Of a stretch of 64,000 nt of DNA, positions 35,407 through 44,467 are shown piece by piece (position 1 is the first letter of the stretch; each line of letters begins with the position of its first letter). The translations under genes were made by a program, and so were the position numbers. The stretch is taken from NCBI RefSeq assembly GCF_002214185.1, contig NZ_CP022161.1, forward strand, positions 8,749,486-8,813,485. The letters run 5' to 3'. The notes under the pieces were generated by a model. It made no database searches. It was not told the origin of the DNA and worked only from the letters and a program-made list of their open reading frames with translations. Origin of the DNA: Streptomyces capitiformicae (GTDB lineage: Bacteria > Actinomycetota > Actinomycetes > Streptomycetales > Streptomycetaceae).

Positions 35407-36195
35407 TCAGGCCATCAACTCCGCCTTGTCCCCCATCACGATCACCGGGTGCGCGGCCGGGTCGAGGGTGCTCAGCAGGTACTCCATGCCCGACTTGGAG
35501 AGGCTGACGCAGGCCGAGGTGCCACTGCCGTGGTCCATGTGCAGCCAGATGCCGCCTCCCTTGGACTGGCCCTCGGGGCGCGTCGGGTCGATCGGCGAGG
35601 TGCCCTTGACGCGGTTGTAGTCGATGGCGATGACGTAGTCGAAGTCGTGCCAGTGCGACTTGGCCCAATAGTGCGGCGCCTGGAAGGACGCCGACTGGCT
35701 GTACGGGAGCTTGGCGCCGGGGTCGGCGAGGACGCCACCCGCGTCGGTGAGCGTGAAGACGCCGACCGGGCTGCGCTTGTCGCCCTCCCGGTGGTCGGTG
35801 GTCCAGCCCTTCTTGCCGTTGTGCCCCTGCCAGGCACGGGTCTTCTTCCAGTGGGAACCGCTCTTCGAGTAGAGGACGATCGTGGCGTCGGCGTCGTCCT
35901 TGCCCTCGCCGTAGACGGCCACGACCTGGCGGGATTCGGCGGGGATCTGCTTCTGGAGACGGTCACCGACATCCGGGATACGGGTCGGGTCGACGGTTTT
36001 CGCTTCGGTCCGCTCGGCCTTACCGCCGGAACCCGCCTCGGCCCTGGCCTTGTCGCCCGTCTCGCCCGAACCGCCGCACGCTGCCAGGGACATCACCAGG
36101 GCGCCGCAGACGGCGGCCGCGACCAGGGGGCGCCGGGCGCCCCTCGCCTCGCTCGTGTCGCCGGTTCGTTCGTGCCTCGTACCGCCTATGCGCAT
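35407..36195 (-). CDS. L,D-transpeptidase-like (YkuD) lipoprotein
   Basis: A 262-residue protein with a lipoprotein signal (VCGALVMSLAACGGSG, lipobox LAAC). The C-terminal domain is YkuD-like: GVFTLTDAGG, then a His-Cys motif in HMDHGSGTSACVSLSKSGM, with the catalytic Cys in ACVSL. Variants with this spacing (murein peptide ligation or cleavage, or the ErfK-like group) are common in actinobacteria. It should act on peptidoglycan outside the membrane. It is followed on the same strand by the PNGase-like gene and is divergent from the ABC exporter pair. Confidence 0.85.
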   Translation of the reverse strand: MRIGGTRHERTGDTSEARGARRPLVAAAVCGALVMSLAACGGSGETGDKARAEAGSGGKAERTEAKTVDPTRIPDVGDRLQKQIPAESRQVVAVYGEGKDDADATIVLYSKSGSHWKKTRAWQGHNGKKGWTTDHREGDKRSPVGVFTLTDAGGVLADPGAKLPYSQSASFQAPHYWAKSHWHDFDYVIAIDYNRVKGTSPIDPTRPEGQSKGGGIWLHMDHGSGTSACVSLSKSGMEYLLSTLDPAAHPVIVMGDKAELMA

Positions 36196-36403
36196 CGGTC
36201 CATCGTCGCACCGTGTCCCGGGCGGGATCGCCCGTCACCCCCACCACCGGGCCTCGCGCGGGCCGGTCCAGGCCGAAACTTTGCCCCTCGACGGAAAACC
36301 GTTTGCCTCCGACCACGCTGTGACGCGAACCTTTCACAGCCGGTTGCCGGGCCCGCCCGCCTTCCCCTTCTTCCCCCCTCCTGAGACGAGCCACTGGGAC
36401 GTC

Positions 36404-38236
36404 ATGCGAATTCAAGACCTTCCGTATCAAGACCCAGGTGTGCCGGACGCGCGCTCGGGTCCCAGATTCCTGTGGTGGCTCGGCCGGAATCAGCTCGGCG
36501 GGCAGTTCAAGTCGCTGGCGTGGGGGCTGTTGCACTTCACGTCCGTGGCCGGGCTGCCCTTCTGTGTCGGCTTCGCCATCGAAGCGGTGGTCGACCGCTC
36601 CGGCACCCGGCTCGCCCTGGCGGGCGGGCTGCTGGCACTGTGCGGCTTCGCCGTCGCGCTGGGCGACACCTTCCTGCACCGGGCGGCGGTCACCAACTGG
36701 ATCACCGCCGCCGCGCGTGTCCAGCAGGTGCTGGCCCGCAAGACGGCCCAGCTCGGCTCGGCGCTGACGCGCCGGGTAGCGGCCGGTGAGGTCGTCGCCG
36801 TGTCCACGGGCGACGTCGAGAAGATCGGCTGGTTCGTGGAGGCCGTCTCCCGCTTCACCGCGGCGGCGCTCACGGTGGTGCTGGTCTGTGTCGGGCTGGT
36901 CTTCTACCAGCCCGCGCTCGGCATCGTCGTCGCCGTCGGCGTGCCCGTTCTCGCACTCGCCGTGCTACCCCTGCTGCCCCGCGCCACCCGGCGCGCCGAC
37001 GTCCAGCGCGAGAAGGCGGGCCGAGCCACCGAGCTGGCCTCGGACACCGTCGCGGGCCTGCGCGTCCTGCGCGGCATCGGCGGCGAGGACCTCTTCCTGG
37101 AACGCTACCGCCGTGCCTCTCAGGAGGTCCGCCACGCCGCCGTGCGCAGTGCCCGTATGTGGGCGCTGATCTCCGGCATCCAGGTGCTGCTGCCGGGGCT
37201 GCTGATGATCGCGGTCGTCTGGTACGGCGTGGGTCTGGCCCGCGACGGCCGGATCACGGTCGGAGAGCTGGTCACCGTGTACAGCGCGGTCATGCTGCTG
37301 ACGTATCCGCTGCGGCACTTCGACGAGATCGCCATGGCCTACTCCTTCTCCCGTCCGTCCGCCAAGCGGGCGGCCCGGGTGCTGTCCCTGGAGCGGGCCA
37401 CGGACACCGAGGGGTCACGCGAGGCCGTCACGCCTTCCGGGGACCTGTACGACCCGGCGACCGGGCTGCTCGCGCCCGCCGGGTGTCTCACCGCGGTGGT
37501 CTGCGGCGACCCCGACGCGGCCGGGCGGCTGGCGGAACGGCTCGGCGGCCATGCCCCCGAGAAGGGCACGTCGGCGCTCCTCGGTGGCGTACCGCTCGAC
37601 GAACTGCCGCTCGACGCCGCCCGTACCGCCGTCCTCGTCCAGGACAAGGACCCGGTGCTGCTCTCCGGCACCCTGCGCGAACTCTTCGACGTGCCCGCCT
37701 CCGGCGAGGTCACCGCCGAGGAGGCGCTGGACGCCGCACAGTGCGGAGACGTGCTGGAGGCGCTGGCGCAGGGTTCGCTGCACGCGGAGGACCCGCTGGA
37801 CGCGCGGATCACCGAGCGCGGCCGGTCCCTGTCCGGCGGCCAACGCCAGCGACTGGCCCTGGCCCGCTCCCTGATCACGGATCCCGAGGTCCTCGTCCTG
37901 GACGAGCCGACGTCCGCCGTCGACTCGCACACCGAGGCAAGGATCGCCCAAGGCATCCGATCGCTGCGGACGGGCCGCACGACGGTCGTCTTCACCTCCT
38001 CGCCACTCCTGCTGGACCTCGCCGAACGGGTCGTGCTGGTCCGTGACGGCGAGGTCGCGGCAGTCGGCGTACACCGCGAACTGGTCCACAAGGAGCCGCG
38101 GTACCGGGCCGTCGTCACCCGCGAGACCGACGAGGAAGCCGCAGTGGAGGCCGCCATGGACTCCGGGCCCAAGGGCCGGAAGGCCACCCTCAGCGACGTA
38201 CTGGACGAACTGGAAGAGATCGAGGAGACCGCATGA
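36404..38236 (+). CDS. ABC exporter subunit with degenerate Walker A (heterodimer half 1)
   Basis: A 610-residue protein with an N-terminal six-helix domain (about 25-310) and an ATPase domain. The Walker A position reads VVCGDPDAAGRLAERLGG and lacks the lysine and Ser/Thr, so it cannot bind ATP phosphate normally. The signature LSGGQRQR and Walker B VLVLDEPTSAVD are intact, while the H-loop region is FTSSPLL with no His. The next gene encodes a partner with the opposite pattern. The pair resembles StrV/StrW-type and other heterodimeric exporters. ATG 36404 was chosen because it begins the conserved part (LPYQDPGVPD). The coding region overlaps the partner by four bases. Confidence 0.9.
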   Translation: MRIQDLPYQDPGVPDARSGPRFLWWLGRNQLGGQFKSLAWGLLHFTSVAGLPFCVGFAIEAVVDRSGTRLALAGGLLALCGFAVALGDTFLHRAAVTNWITAAARVQQVLARKTAQLGSALTRRVAAGEVVAVSTGDVEKIGWFVEAVSRFTAAALTVVLVCVGLVFYQPALGIVVAVGVPVLALAVLPLLPRATRRADVQREKAGRATELASDTVAGLRVLRGIGGEDLFLERYRRASQEVRHAAVRSARMWALISGIQVLLPGLLMIAVVWYGVGLARDGRITVGELVTVYSAVMLLTYPLRHFDEIAMAYSFSRPSAKRAARVLSLERATDTEGSREAVTPSGDLYDPATGLLAPAGCLTAVVCGDPDAAGRLAERLGGHAPEKGTSALLGGVPLDELPLDAARTAVLVQDKDPVLLSGTLRELFDVPASGEVTAEEALDAAQCGDVLEALAQGSLHAEDPLDARITERGRSLSGGQRQRLALARSLITDPEVLVLDEPTSAVDSHTEARIAQGIRSLRTGRTTVVFTSSPLLLDLAERVVLVRDGEVAAVGVHRELVHKEPRYRAVVTRETDEEAAVEAAMDSGPKGRKATLSDVLDELEEIEETA

Positions 38237-40014
38237 TCGGCGTGGCGCCACCGGCGTACGACCCGGCCGCCCCGACAACGGCCAACACCCTGCCCATCGG
38301 CGCCCCCGCGACCGTACGCGCCTACGTGGCCGAACTGTTCCGCCGGCACCGGCGGGCCTTCGTCCTGCTCATCGCGGTCAACACGGTCGCCGTCGTGGCC
38401 TCGATGGCGGGTCCCTACCTGCTGGGCGGACTCGTCGAGCGGGTCTCCGACGGCGCACGCGAACTCCATCTGGAACTCACGATCGCGGTGTTCCTCGCCG
38501 CCCTCATCGTCCAGGCCGTGTTCGTACGAGAGGTACGGCTGCGCGGTGCCATGCTCGGCGAGCGGATGCTGGCCGACCTGCGCGAGGACTTCCTCGTACG
38601 GTCGGTCGGCCTGCCGCCTGGTGTCCTGGAGCGGGCCGGTACCGGTGACCTGCTGTCCCGGATCACCACGGACATCGACCGCCTCGCCAACGCCATGCGC
38701 GAGGCCGTACCGCAGTTGTCCATCGGCGTGGTGTGGGTGGGGCTGCTGCTCGGTGGACTCGCCGTGACCGCGCCCCCGCTGGCGCTCGCCGTACTGCTGG
38801 CCCTGCCGCTGCTGGTGGCTGGCTGCCGCTGGTACTTCAAGCGGGCCCCCTCCGCCTACCGCTCGGAGGCCGCCGGGTATGCCGCCGTCGCGGCCGCGCT
38901 CGCCGAGACCGTGGACGCCGGACGCACCGTCGAGGCCCACCGCCTCGGCACCCGCCGCATCGAAATGTCGGACCAGCGCGTCCGGGAATGGACCGCCTGG
39001 GAGCGGTACACGATGTGGCTTCGGTCGGTGCTCTTCCCCGTCATCAACCTCACCCACATCATGGTCCTCGGCTCGGTCCTGATCATCGGCGGGGTGTTCG
39101 TCCTGCGGGGCTGGATCGGGCTCGGCCAGCTGACCACGGGCGCGCTCATCGCCCAGATGCTCGTCGACCCGGTGAACCTGATCCTGCGCTGGTACGACGA
39201 ACTGCAGGTCGCCGAGGTGTCGCTGGCCCGTCTGGTCGGTGTACGGGACATCGAACCGGACGCGGGCGACCCCTCCGTGGCCCCCGACGGACGCCATGTC
39301 CACGCCGACCAGGTGCACTTCGGTTACCGCGAGGGCGTCGACGTCCTGCGCGAGGTGTCCCTGGAGGTGGCGCCCGGCACCCGGCTCGCCCTGGTCGGTC
39401 CGTCCGGCGCGGGCAAGTCGACCCTGGGCCGGCTTCTCGCCGGGATCTACGCGCCCCGGGACGGCCGGATCACCCTGGGCGGCGCGGAACTGTCCCGGAT
39501 GCCCGCCGAGGACGTCCGCTCCCATGTGGCCCTCGTCAACCAGGAGCACCACGTGTTCGTCGGCTCCCTGCGCGACAACCTCCTCCTCGCGCGCACGGGT
39601 GCCGAGGACGCCGAGCTGTGGGCGGCACTGGGCGCGGTCGACGCCGACTCCTGGGCGCGGGCACTGGACGACGGTCTGGACACGGAGGTCGGCTCCGGCG
39701 GGCTGGCGCTCACCCCGGCACAGGCTCAGCAGATCGCGCTGGCCAGGCTGGTCCTCGCCGACCCGCACACGCTGGTCCTGGACGAGGCCACCTCGCTCCT
39801 CGACCCGCGCGCGGCCCGCCACCTGGAACGCTCCCTCGCCCGCGTCCTCGACGGCCGTACCGTCGTCGCCATCGCCCACCGGCTGCACACCGCCCATGAC
39901 GCGGATGTCATCGCCGTCGTCGAGAACGGCCGCATCAGCGAACTGGGCAGCCACAACCAGCTGGTCGAGGCCGACGGCGCGTACGCCGCACTGTGGAGGT
40001 CCTGGCACGGCTGA
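38233..40014 (+). CDS. ABC exporter subunit with degenerate signature (heterodimer half 2)
   Basis: A 593-residue partner of the preceding protein, coupled by ATGA overlap. Six membrane helices lie in residues 35-310. The ATPase domain has intact Walker A (VGPSGAGKST), Q-loop NQEHHVF, Walker B LVLDEATSLLD and H-loop IAHRLHT, but the signature is LTPAQAQQ instead of LSGGQ. Together with half 1 this gives one competent ATP site (its own Walker A with the partner signature) and one dead site. Asymmetric exporters of this kind usually expel antibiotics, peptides or lipids. The substrate is unknown. Confidence 0.92.
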   Translation: MIGVAPPAYDPAAPTTANTLPIGAPATVRAYVAELFRRHRRAFVLLIAVNTVAVVASMAGPYLLGGLVERVSDGARELHLELTIAVFLAALIVQAVFVREVRLRGAMLGERMLADLREDFLVRSVGLPPGVLERAGTGDLLSRITTDIDRLANAMREAVPQLSIGVVWVGLLLGGLAVTAPPLALAVLLALPLLVAGCRWYFKRAPSAYRSEAAGYAAVAAALAETVDAGRTVEAHRLGTRRIEMSDQRVREWTAWERYTMWLRSVLFPVINLTHIMVLGSVLIIGGVFVLRGWIGLGQLTTGALIAQMLVDPVNLILRWYDELQVAEVSLARLVGVRDIEPDAGDPSVAPDGRHVHADQVHFGYREGVDVLREVSLEVAPGTRLALVGPSGAGKSTLGRLLAGIYAPRDGRITLGGAELSRMPAEDVRSHVALVNQEHHVFVGSLRDNLLLARTGAEDAELWAALGAVDADSWARALDDGLDTEVGSGGLALTPAQAQQIALARLVLADPHTLVLDEATSLLDPRAARHLERSLARVLDGRTVVAIAHRLHTAHDADVIAVVENGRISELGSHNQLVEADGAYAALWRSWHG

Positions 40015-40398
40015 CCCGTACGGGGCCACTCTTTCGGTACGCGACCACCTCGGGGCCGGCCCGCACCTGGACACCTGCCGGTGCGGGGGCGACCCCGACA
40101 CGGACGGCGGTCGGGGCGGCTCCGGCGTGGACGGCCGTCGGGGCGGCGACGACGTCGGCACGGGCGGCCGGCGGGCCGAGGTCGCCTCCCCCTCGTGGGG
40201 GCGGTGTCGGCAATGTGCTGCGGCGGCTCCCCTGCCGTTGCGCGGTGCCGAACGCGAGTGGAAGGCTGGTGGTGGGCAGAGATTCGGGGGACGCCCGTGA
40301 ACCGCCCGGTTCGCGGGGTTCGGGCCGTTGCCCAGCGGCCCGCGCGCCCACTGTCGCCGAACAGCGGCACCGGGCCCGTCCCACCACTGGAGGTACCC
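40015..40398. other. Intergenic region, no gene recognised
   Basis: 384 bases of very GC-rich, low-complexity DNA with repeated GGTCGGGGCGGC-like words. A small inverted repeat, GAACCGCCCGGTTC, lies at about 40301. No frame has recognisable content. It probably carries the promoter of the DUF5709 gene. Confidence 0.5.
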
Positions 40399-40869
40399 GT
40401 GGAGAGAGCCGGCGGATGGGGAGACGACGTCTACCAGCCTGACGAATCCGAGGTCCAGGACGACGCGGGGCTGCTGGACGCCGAGGACACCCTGGTCGCC
40501 GACGGTGTGGCCGACCCTCTCGACCGGGGCTGGTCGCCGCCGGAGCGGCCATGGGCGGTGGAGCACACCGGTGTGACCGCCGCGGAGCGTCTGCGGGGCG
40601 AGAGCCTGGAACAGCGGCTCGCCGAGGAGCTGCCGGACGTGGAGTCGCTCGACGGGGACGGCATCGGTGACTCCCAGGACACCGACGGGGAGCCCTTGGA
40701 CAACGAGGTGGGAGCCCTCCGCTCCGGTCGCCTGGTCGCCCCCGACGAGGGAGCGCACGAGGACGAGGAGAGCGGGCTGATCGCCACCGACGTGGGTATC
40801 GACGGCGCCGCCGCGTCCGCCGAAGAGGCTGCCATGCACATCGTGGACGAGGACTCGCTGTCGGGCTGA
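40399..40869 (+). CDS. DUF5709 family acidic protein
   Basis: A 156-residue, highly acidic soluble protein. It matches the pattern of actinobacterial DUF5709 proteins: GDDVYQPDESEVQDDAGLLD and EDTLVADGVADPLDRGWSPPERPW, EQRLAEELPDVES, and a C-terminal AAEEAAMHIVDED. No enzyme motif, signal or membrane segment is present and the function is unknown. GTG 40399 follows GGAGG at six bases, which supports this start. Convergent with the membrane protein gene downstream. Confidence 0.82.
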   Translation: MERAGGWGDDVYQPDESEVQDDAGLLDAEDTLVADGVADPLDRGWSPPERPWAVEHTGVTAAERLRGESLEQRLAEELPDVESLDGDGIGDSQDTDGEPLDNEVGALRSGRLVAPDEGAHEDEESGLIATDVGIDGAAASAEEAAMHIVDEDSLSG

Positions 40870-40922
40870 GCCTCCCCCGAGCATCGGGCCGCCGCCCCTG
40901 CCGGACCTGGTCCGGCACGTCA

Positions 40923-40976
40923 GACGAAGGCGCGGCGTGCGACGAAGGCGGGGCGTCCGACGAAGGCGCGACGTCA
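40923..40976. repeat. 18-bp tandem repeat, three copies
   Basis: GACGAAGGCG recurs at 40923, 40941 and 40959 with 18-bp spacing, between two convergent genes and touching the last codon of the - strand gene. No clear hairpin forms. Confidence 0.85.
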
Positions 40977-41768
40977 GATGAAGTTGAGCGCGGCCGCGCC
41001 GCCCACTCCGCCGAGCACCATGAACACAGGCATGAGGACCCTCAGCTCGACCCAGCTGCCGGCCCGGAACCGCATCGCCTTCGGCGGGCCCACCGGATAC
41101 CAGCGCTTGTTGCCCACCGGTATCGGCCACAGGATCGGGCAGCCGGACACCGTCAGCGAGTCCCCGATGTCGTGCACCAGCGCGCCGAGGAGGATCGGCA
41201 GCCCGAGCCACAGGTACTCCTGGCCCGGCTCGCTGAACAGCCAGTCCGCCCCGTTGCCCGGCTTGTCCAGCATCCCCGCGATGATCCAGGCACTGGTCGC
41301 GGCCAGCAGCCACACCAGCACGTCGGCGCTCGAACCGCGGGTCGCCCGCCACAGCAGCCCCTCGATCGCCAGCACCATGTGCACGAACAGGATGGCCAGC
41401 ACCGCCCAGCGGCCCCCCGCGATCGCGATGACGGAGGCGCCACCGCCGAGCATCACCGCCCACAGCCAGGTGTGCGTCAGCGTGCGGTGCCCGCCGGAGC
41501 GACGCGGGTCGCCCTGCTTCTTCGTCGCCTTGTAGACGGCGTAGGAGAGCTTGTCGACGATCTCGCACACCCAGCGGGAGAGCGGGCCGAAGGACCGGGA
41601 GATCGTGGCCGCCTTGTGATCCAGGTCCGGGGCGAGCGCGGCGCCCGCGCAGATCAACGCACCGGCCAGGAGGACCGGCCAGGGCATCGTGTGCCCGGCC
41701 GCGGCGGCCGCCGCTCCTACGCCGAGCCAGGCCGCGGCCCCGGACAGTGAGTGTGCTGGTCCCATCAT
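40974..41768 (-). CDS. YdjM-like integral membrane protein (metal-dependent hydrolase superfamily)
   Basis: About 264 residues with several membrane helices. The YdjM/LexA-binding membrane hydrolase family is recognised by GPAHSLSGAAAW at the start, APDLDHKAATISRSFG, the HRTLTHTW box with paired histidines, and a later LVHDIGDSLTVSGCPILWP. The His/Asp positions resemble membrane-bound metal hydrolases, but no substrate is established. ATG 41768 (tandem ATG ATG) was chosen because the family begins at MGPAHS. In-frame ATG 41786 is an alternative. It is divergent from the helicase gene, with a direct repeat in the shared upstream region. Confidence 0.82.
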   Translation of the reverse strand: MMGPAHSLSGAAAWLGVGAAAAAAGHTMPWPVLLAGALICAGAALAPDLDHKAATISRSFGPLSRWVCEIVDKLSYAVYKATKKQGDPRRSGGHRTLTHTWLWAVMLGGGASVIAIAGGRWAVLAILFVHMVLAIEGLLWRATRGSSADVLVWLLAATSAWIIAGMLDKPGNGADWLFSEPGQEYLWLGLPILLGALVHDIGDSLTVSGCPILWPIPVGNKRWYPVGPPKAMRFRAGSWVELRVLMPVFMVLGGVGGAAALNFI

Positions 41769-41792
41769 GGCCGTGCCCCGCCCCATTCCCTT

Positions 41793-41831
41793 TGTGCCGC
41801 TGTCCAGTTGCCCTGTGCCGCTGTCCAGTTG
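41793..41831. promoter_or_regulatory. 18-bp direct repeat in divergent promoter region
   Basis: TGTGCCGCTGTCCAGTTG occurs at 41793-41810 and again at 41814-41831, a 21-bp period equal to two helical turns, between the YdjM-like gene and the helicase. It could be a regulator site or a local duplication. Confidence 0.5.
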
Positions 41832-41934
41832 TGTGAGTGCGCTGACGCTTCGTCGGCGCCACAGCGTAGCGTTCGCGATCTTCGGTCCGACATCCGATTC
41901 CCCCATCGGGTTCGCGGGCAGGCAAGATGGGGGT

Positions 41935-44448
41935 GTGACCCTCATCGATCAGCTGCCGCGGACCGCCGACCCCGACGCCCTCTACGAATCCTTCGAGTCG
42001 TGGGCCCAGGAACGCGGTCTCACCCTCTATCCGCACCAGGAGGAGGCGCTCATCGAGGTGGTCTCCGGCGCGAACGTGATTGTGTCGACGCCCACCGGCT
42101 CGGGCAAGAGCATGATCGCGGCGGGCGCTCACTTCGCCGCCCTCGCCCGGGACGAGGTCACGTTCTACACGGCTCCGATCAAGGCGCTGGTCTCGGAGAA
42201 GTTCTTCGAGCTGTGCAAGATCTTCGGCACCGAGAACGTCGGCATGCTCACCGGTGACGCGTCCGTGAACGCCGACGCTCCGGTCATCTGCTGCACCGCC
42301 GAGGTGCTGGCGTCCATCGCGTTGCGCGACGGCAAGGACGCCGACGTCGGCCAGGTCGTCATGGACGAGTTCCACTTCTACGCGGAGGCAGACCGCGGCT
42401 GGGCCTGGCAGATCCCGATCCTGGAGCTTCCGCAGGCCCAGTTCATCCTGATGTCGGCGACGCTCGGCGACGTCTCGATGTTCGAGAAGGACCTCACCCG
42501 GCGCACCGGCCGCCCCACCGCCGTCGTCCGCTCGGCGACCCGTCCGGTGCCCCTCTCCTACGAGTACGTACTGACCCCCTTGACGGAGACGCTCACCGAA
42601 CTGCTCGCCACCAAGCAGGCGCCTGTCTACATCGTGCACTTCACCCAGGCGCAGGCCGTGGAGCGAGCTCAGGCGCTGATGAGCATCAACATGTGCACGC
42701 GGGAGGAGAAGGACCAGATCGCCGAGCTGATCGGCAACTTCCGCTTCACCACCAAGTTCGGCCGCAATCTCTCGCGTTACGTGCGGCACGGCATCGGTGT
42801 GCATCACGCCGGCATGCTGCCCAAGTACCGGCGTCTGGTGGAGAAGCTGGCCCAGGCCGGTCTGCTGAAGGTCATCTGTGGCACGGACACCCTTGGCGTC
42901 GGCGTCAACGTGCCCATTCGCACCGTGCTGTTCACCGCCCTCACCAAGTACGACGGCAACCGGGTGCGGACCCTGCGGGCCCGAGAGTTCCACCAGATCG
43001 CGGGCCGTGCCGGGCGGGCGGGATTCGACACGGCGGGCTTCGTGGTCGCGCAGGCTCCCGAGCACGTCATCGAGAACGAGAAGGCGCTGGCCAAGGCGGG
43101 CGACGATCCGAAGAAGCGCCGCAAGGTGGTCCGCAAGAAGGCCCCCGAGGGGTTCGTCGGCTGGACGGAGAACACCTTCGAGAAGCTCATCGCCTCGGAT
43201 CCGGAGCCGCTCACCTCCCGCTTCCGGGTCACCCACACGATGCTGTTGTCGGTGATCGCCCGGCCCGGCAACGCCTTCGAGGCGATGCGGCGGCTGCTGG
43301 AGGACAACCACGAGCCGCGCAAGCAGCAACTGCGTCACATCCGCCGCGCGATCGCCATCTACCGCTCGCTTCTCGACGGCGGCATCGTCGAGAAGCTCGA
43401 CCAGCCGGACGGCGAGGGCCGCATCGTCCGTCTGACGGTCGATCTCCAGCAGGACTTCGCGCTCAACCAGCCGCTGTCCACGTTCGCGCTGGCCGCGTTC
43501 GAACTGCTGGACCCGGAGTCGCCGTCGTACGCCCTGGACATGGTGTCCGTCGTCGAATCGACACTGGACGACCCGCGCCAGATCCTCGCCGCCCAGCAGA
43601 ACAAGGCGCGCGGTGAGGCCGTGGCGGCGATGAAGGCGGACGGTGTCGAGTACGAGGAGCGCATGGAGCGGCTCCAGGACATCAGCTACCCCAAGCCGCT
43701 GGAAGAGCTGCTCTTCCACGCGTACAACACGTACCGCAAGAGCCACCCCTGGGTCGGTGACCATCCGCTGTCCCCGAAGTCCGTGATCCGGGACATGTAC
43801 GAACGGGCCCTCTCCTTCACGGAGTTGGTGTCCTTCTACGAACTGGCCCGCACCGAGGGCATCGTGCTGCGCTACCTCGCGAGCGCCTACAAGGCCCTCG
43901 ACCACAACATCCCCGACGATCTCAAGTCCGAGGACCTTCAGGACCTCATCGAGTGGCTCGGGGAGATGGTCCGCCAGGTCGACTCCAGCCTTCTCGACGA
44001 GTGGGAGCAGCTCGCCAACCCCGAGGAGATGACGGCCGAGGAGGCCCAGGAGAAGGCCGACGAGGTCAAGCCGGTCACCTCCAACGCCCGTGCCTTCCGT
44101 GTCCTGGTCCGCAACGCCATGTTCCGCCGCGTCGAGCTCGCCGCCCTCGACCAGGTGGACGAGCTGGGCGAGATGGACGCCGAGTCGGGCTGGAACGCCG
44201 AGCGGTGGGGTGAGGCGATGGACAAGTACTGGGACGAGTACGACGAGCTGGGCACCGGTCCTGACGCCCGCGGCCCCCGGCTGCTGATGATCGAGGAGGA
44301 GCCGCGGAACGGGCTGTGGCGCGTCCGTCAGACCTTCGCGGATCCGAACGGCGATCATGATTGGGGCATCAGCGCGGAGATCGACCTCGTGGCCTCCGAC
44401 GCCGAGGGACGCGCCGTCGTCAAGGTCACCGACGTCGGCCAGCTGTGA
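41935..44448 (+). CDS. DEAD/DEAH-box helicase, Ski2/Mtr4-like, with C-terminal DUF3516-type region
   Basis: An 837-residue superfamily 2 helicase. Motif I TPTGSGKS, motif Ia APIKALVSEKF, motif II MDEFH (in place of DEVH), motif III MSATL, motif V TDTLGVGVNVPIRT and motif VI HQIAGRAGRAG are all present. The remaining 400 residues lack the usual Ski2 helical end and instead have a long acidic C-terminal region that I associate with DUF3516 helicases of actinobacteria. Probable role: RNA or DNA unwinding in housekeeping metabolism. GTG 41935 was chosen because it begins the conserved region and follows GGGGG. The next gene starts 19 bases downstream, so the two probably share a transcript. Confidence 0.92.
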   Translation: MTLIDQLPRTADPDALYESFESWAQERGLTLYPHQEEALIEVVSGANVIVSTPTGSGKSMIAAGAHFAALARDEVTFYTAPIKALVSEKFFELCKIFGTENVGMLTGDASVNADAPVICCTAEVLASIALRDGKDADVGQVVMDEFHFYAEADRGWAWQIPILELPQAQFILMSATLGDVSMFEKDLTRRTGRPTAVVRSATRPVPLSYEYVLTPLTETLTELLATKQAPVYIVHFTQAQAVERAQALMSINMCTREEKDQIAELIGNFRFTTKFGRNLSRYVRHGIGVHHAGMLPKYRRLVEKLAQAGLLKVICGTDTLGVGVNVPIRTVLFTALTKYDGNRVRTLRAREFHQIAGRAGRAGFDTAGFVVAQAPEHVIENEKALAKAGDDPKKRRKVVRKKAPEGFVGWTENTFEKLIASDPEPLTSRFRVTHTMLLSVIARPGNAFEAMRRLLEDNHEPRKQQLRHIRRAIAIYRSLLDGGIVEKLDQPDGEGRIVRLTVDLQQDFALNQPLSTFALAAFELLDPESPSYALDMVSVVESTLDDPRQILAAQQNKARGEAVAAMKADGVEYEERMERLQDISYPKPLEELLFHAYNTYRKSHPWVGDHPLSPKSVIRDMYERALSFTELVSFYELARTEGIVLRYLASAYKALDHNIPDDLKSEDLQDLIEWLGEMVRQVDSSLLDEWEQLANPEEMTAEEAQEKADEVKPVTSNARAFRVLVRNAMFRRVELAALDQVDELGEMDAESGWNAERWGEAMDKYWDEYDELGTGPDARGPRLLMIEEEPRNGLWRVRQTFADPNGDHDWGISAEIDLVASDAEGRAVVKVTDVGQL

Positions 44449-44467
44449 GTACTGGAGAGGCCAGCAC

